Source of the DNA: Symbiodinium natans
Taxonomy: Eukaryota; Sar; Dinophyceae; Suessiales; Symbiodiniaceae
DNA: 64,000 nt
Assembly (NCBI GenBank): GCA_905221605.1
Contig: CAJNDS010002343.1
Location: 1 to 64,000 of the forward strand
Direction: 5' to 3'
The translations under genes were made by a program, and so were the position numbers. Position 1 is the stretch's first letter, and each line of letters opens with the position of its first letter. Shown here piece by piece: positions 58,901 through 61,900 of the stretch. Below the pieces are notes generated by a model, which was given only the letters and a program-made list of their open reading frames with translations, did no database searches and was not told where the DNA came from.

Positions 58901-61900
58901 GCCAAGCATGGAAATTTCCTCTCAGCTCAGACGCAAGGGCAGGAGATTAGAAGCCGATCTTTCAGCAGTTACCTGGCACTGGTGATAGAAATCTTTGCGG
59001 TCCGACACATAGCCACGCACAACATGGCCCCGAGGAACCACCAAATACGCCAGCAGATAAGGCTGCGGGAGATCAGCAGAGGGACCTGCCAAATGGAGCT
59101 CACGTTGGTTAGCGATTCTTCGGTCACCAATCTGACGGTCTCGAAGCGGTGATTTGTAGGCGTTAAAGATTTTGCAAAAGTGGTCATCAAGGAGCGGGGC
59201 TCGATGCCACGCCAACAGGTGCTGAGCATCCCACATCTTCACCAATTTCTCCATTTCGGCCTTTGAATCCGTGAAGGATGGGGTGTTGCTCCAGTCGACC
59301 GGGGCTTCGTGTAGCAGCGCCCGAGGCTCCTGGTAGGGTAACCAGAATGGGCCATCCAAGAATTGCTCCGTGGGCCACTGCGCCATTCCAGACAGCTTCA
59401 ACCTGTCGACATCAAGTGACCTGTATGGATGCAACTCAGCACGCTTGTGGTCGAGGCTCGGGACAGCCACCTTGCCTGCGGGGTCAGGGGCGGTGGCAGT
59501 CGGAGCCTCAGCTTCATGGTCAGCCTCACCGGTGGCAGGCTGATATGCAGGTGGCTCTGGCTTCGCATAGCCACCAACATCACAATGCAGAGACGCAAAG
59601 GCCTCAAGGTCCATCAAACGGGACATGAATTCAAACCCAGAGCGGCCAGGAGGCAAGGGAAAGTGTTCCTGGCGAGACTCACACGCACGAACAAGCGCCC
59701 GAAGTTTGTCCAAAATGCTTCGTTGAGCTTCTGAAGGGCGCCTCCAAAGCAGGGCAGGAATGGGCCAGCGGCCATTGCAGTGAAGAAGGTTAAGGGCCAT
59801 AGCGATTATGTGCACAAGCCGATCTTCTCGAGTCCTGCGCCAATGTCGTTGTGACAGCTTTGGGCCACTGCTTAGGAAAGAAGGGGCCAGGTAGCCCGGC
59901 AGCGGGAACAGTGCGGAGGAGGGAGGCTCAAGCTCACCTCTTGGCGCAGCAAAAGAAAAAGTACATCGCAACAAGGCCGCCAGACGGGCCCGGGTAGCGA
60001 GGATCCATCTAGGAAGGGAGGCGGACCATGGCCGAAAAGAAATAGTTGCATCAAAGTCCAAGCTCTGCTCAGGGGCCGGTTCGTAGTGCGTATGCGAGGC
60101 GGCTCGCAAGGGGTTGGCGGCACCACTAGGAGCAGCTCCATGGGACAAAGTAGGATTAGGGCTGCCCGAGGGGGCAGCCAAAGCTGTTGAGGCAGTGACA
60201 TTGGGGTCGGCCCCGGCAGAGTCACGACCGACTAGCCTGTTTGTGGGGATGCTTTCTTCTTTGGGGCTCTTGAATCCGCCTCGTTCCGCTCAGGTTTTGT
60301 TCGTCGCTTCCGGAGCCAGAAGCCGTACTCGGATCCTTGGGGACCTGACGACCTCCCACGCCTCCTCCCCACAGCTCCTGACGTTTGCTCTGGATCAGGT
60401 CCATTTCCCGTAGGAAGGCTAACGCAGTCGTCACCCACTTTTGGGAGGCCAACGGGGCGAAACTCCGAGCCCTGGAAGTGCTCAAGACGGTCTTGTTTGT
60501 GAAGAGTCCAATTGGTGGGTCCTCGGCCAGTGTGAGGAGGTATGCGATGTCCAGCCGTCCGGCGTCCATCGCTCCCTGTTCGAGAAGAACCAGGAGGAGA
60601 GCAACCCTGTCTTTGCATGCCTCTACCTGGTCTGCCTGAAGCAGGTCGAAGATGATACCCACGAGCCAAGCAATGAGCCCCAGCTCCCTTGTCTGGGCAA
60701 AACCACCGAACCTCTCTAGGTAGGTGCACATGTTGACCCCTTGCTTGTGTAGCGAAGCCAGATCGGCTGAAGCAACAGGGGTGGCAGGTTGCATCCGGCG
60801 CAACATGTTCTGCGTGACTGCTGTGTAAAAGGCTCCAGATCCCATCGCCAATTCTTCCTGGAGCCGTGCTCTCTGGGTGGCCCCTCTGGAGGCGGCAGAC
60901 CCTCCCGGAACTCCAGTCAAATCGGGGAAGGTGTCTCCGCTTTGGGCCGCGAGTTGGGCGACCAGGGCAGTCAGGGCATTCGATTGTGCCAGGACAGCTT
61001 GGGAGAGCGGATCGGACCTCTCCCTGCCTAACCCTTCTTCTGCCTCCTCTGCAAGGAGTTCTGGCAATCCAGCCGCCGCTGCGGGCTGATCCTTCAATAC
61101 CTGAGCCTGACGAGTCCGGGGCGGCGGGCCTAGCACCCCTACTGCAGCGGCAAGGCCTCCCACCGGGGGGGAGACAGCGGCCCCTAATGGCTGAGCAAGA
61201 GATGCAGACATAGGCAGGTGCTGTGCAGGCTGGTGCTGTGCAGGCTGGTGCAGTGCAGGCTGCTGCGCAGGTGGGGGCGCAGACACTGAGGCTTGAGGGC
61301 GCTTTGCCAAAACCTCCTCCATTGCGGCTTGGCGCGCGGCCAGGGACTCGAGCTGGGAAGTGAGGGCCGGCAAGAGAGACTCCAAAACCTGTACCTGCCC
61401 AGACAGCAGGGCTGTTGTGGGTCTCTTCGCCTTGGCTGGCGCTGCAGCCTTGGCTGCCTTCTTTGCAGGAGGCACATGAGCAGATGGCTCCCCCTCCTCG
61501 GCTGAGTAGAAAAGAACCCTCTCCTGCGCATCTCCGGCAGCAATCCAGGCCCTTGCAGCATCGATCAGCTCCTGGAAGACTGGTAATGCCTCGGGAGCGT
61601 CCATGTCGAAAGTATGCAAGAACTCCGGTTCCTCCTCCAGATCCATGGGCAGGAGTAGCGCAGCAGCCTCCTCCCGTACATCCACCAAGGTAACCGAGAT
61701 TTGGCGGCCAAGTTGGGTCAGCGAGAGCACCCACTGTCACTTCTGTCGACGGCCCAATCAGCTCGTCCGGTGAGGCCGACTGGCCATGCTTCAACTCCGC
61801 TGTTGAGAAAGTGTCCACAGGCACTCCAAGCAAGAAGCCCCCAGCACGTGCTAGTATAACCAAACATTGCGCCTGAAAAGAAGCACCCGAGTCAGTCCTA

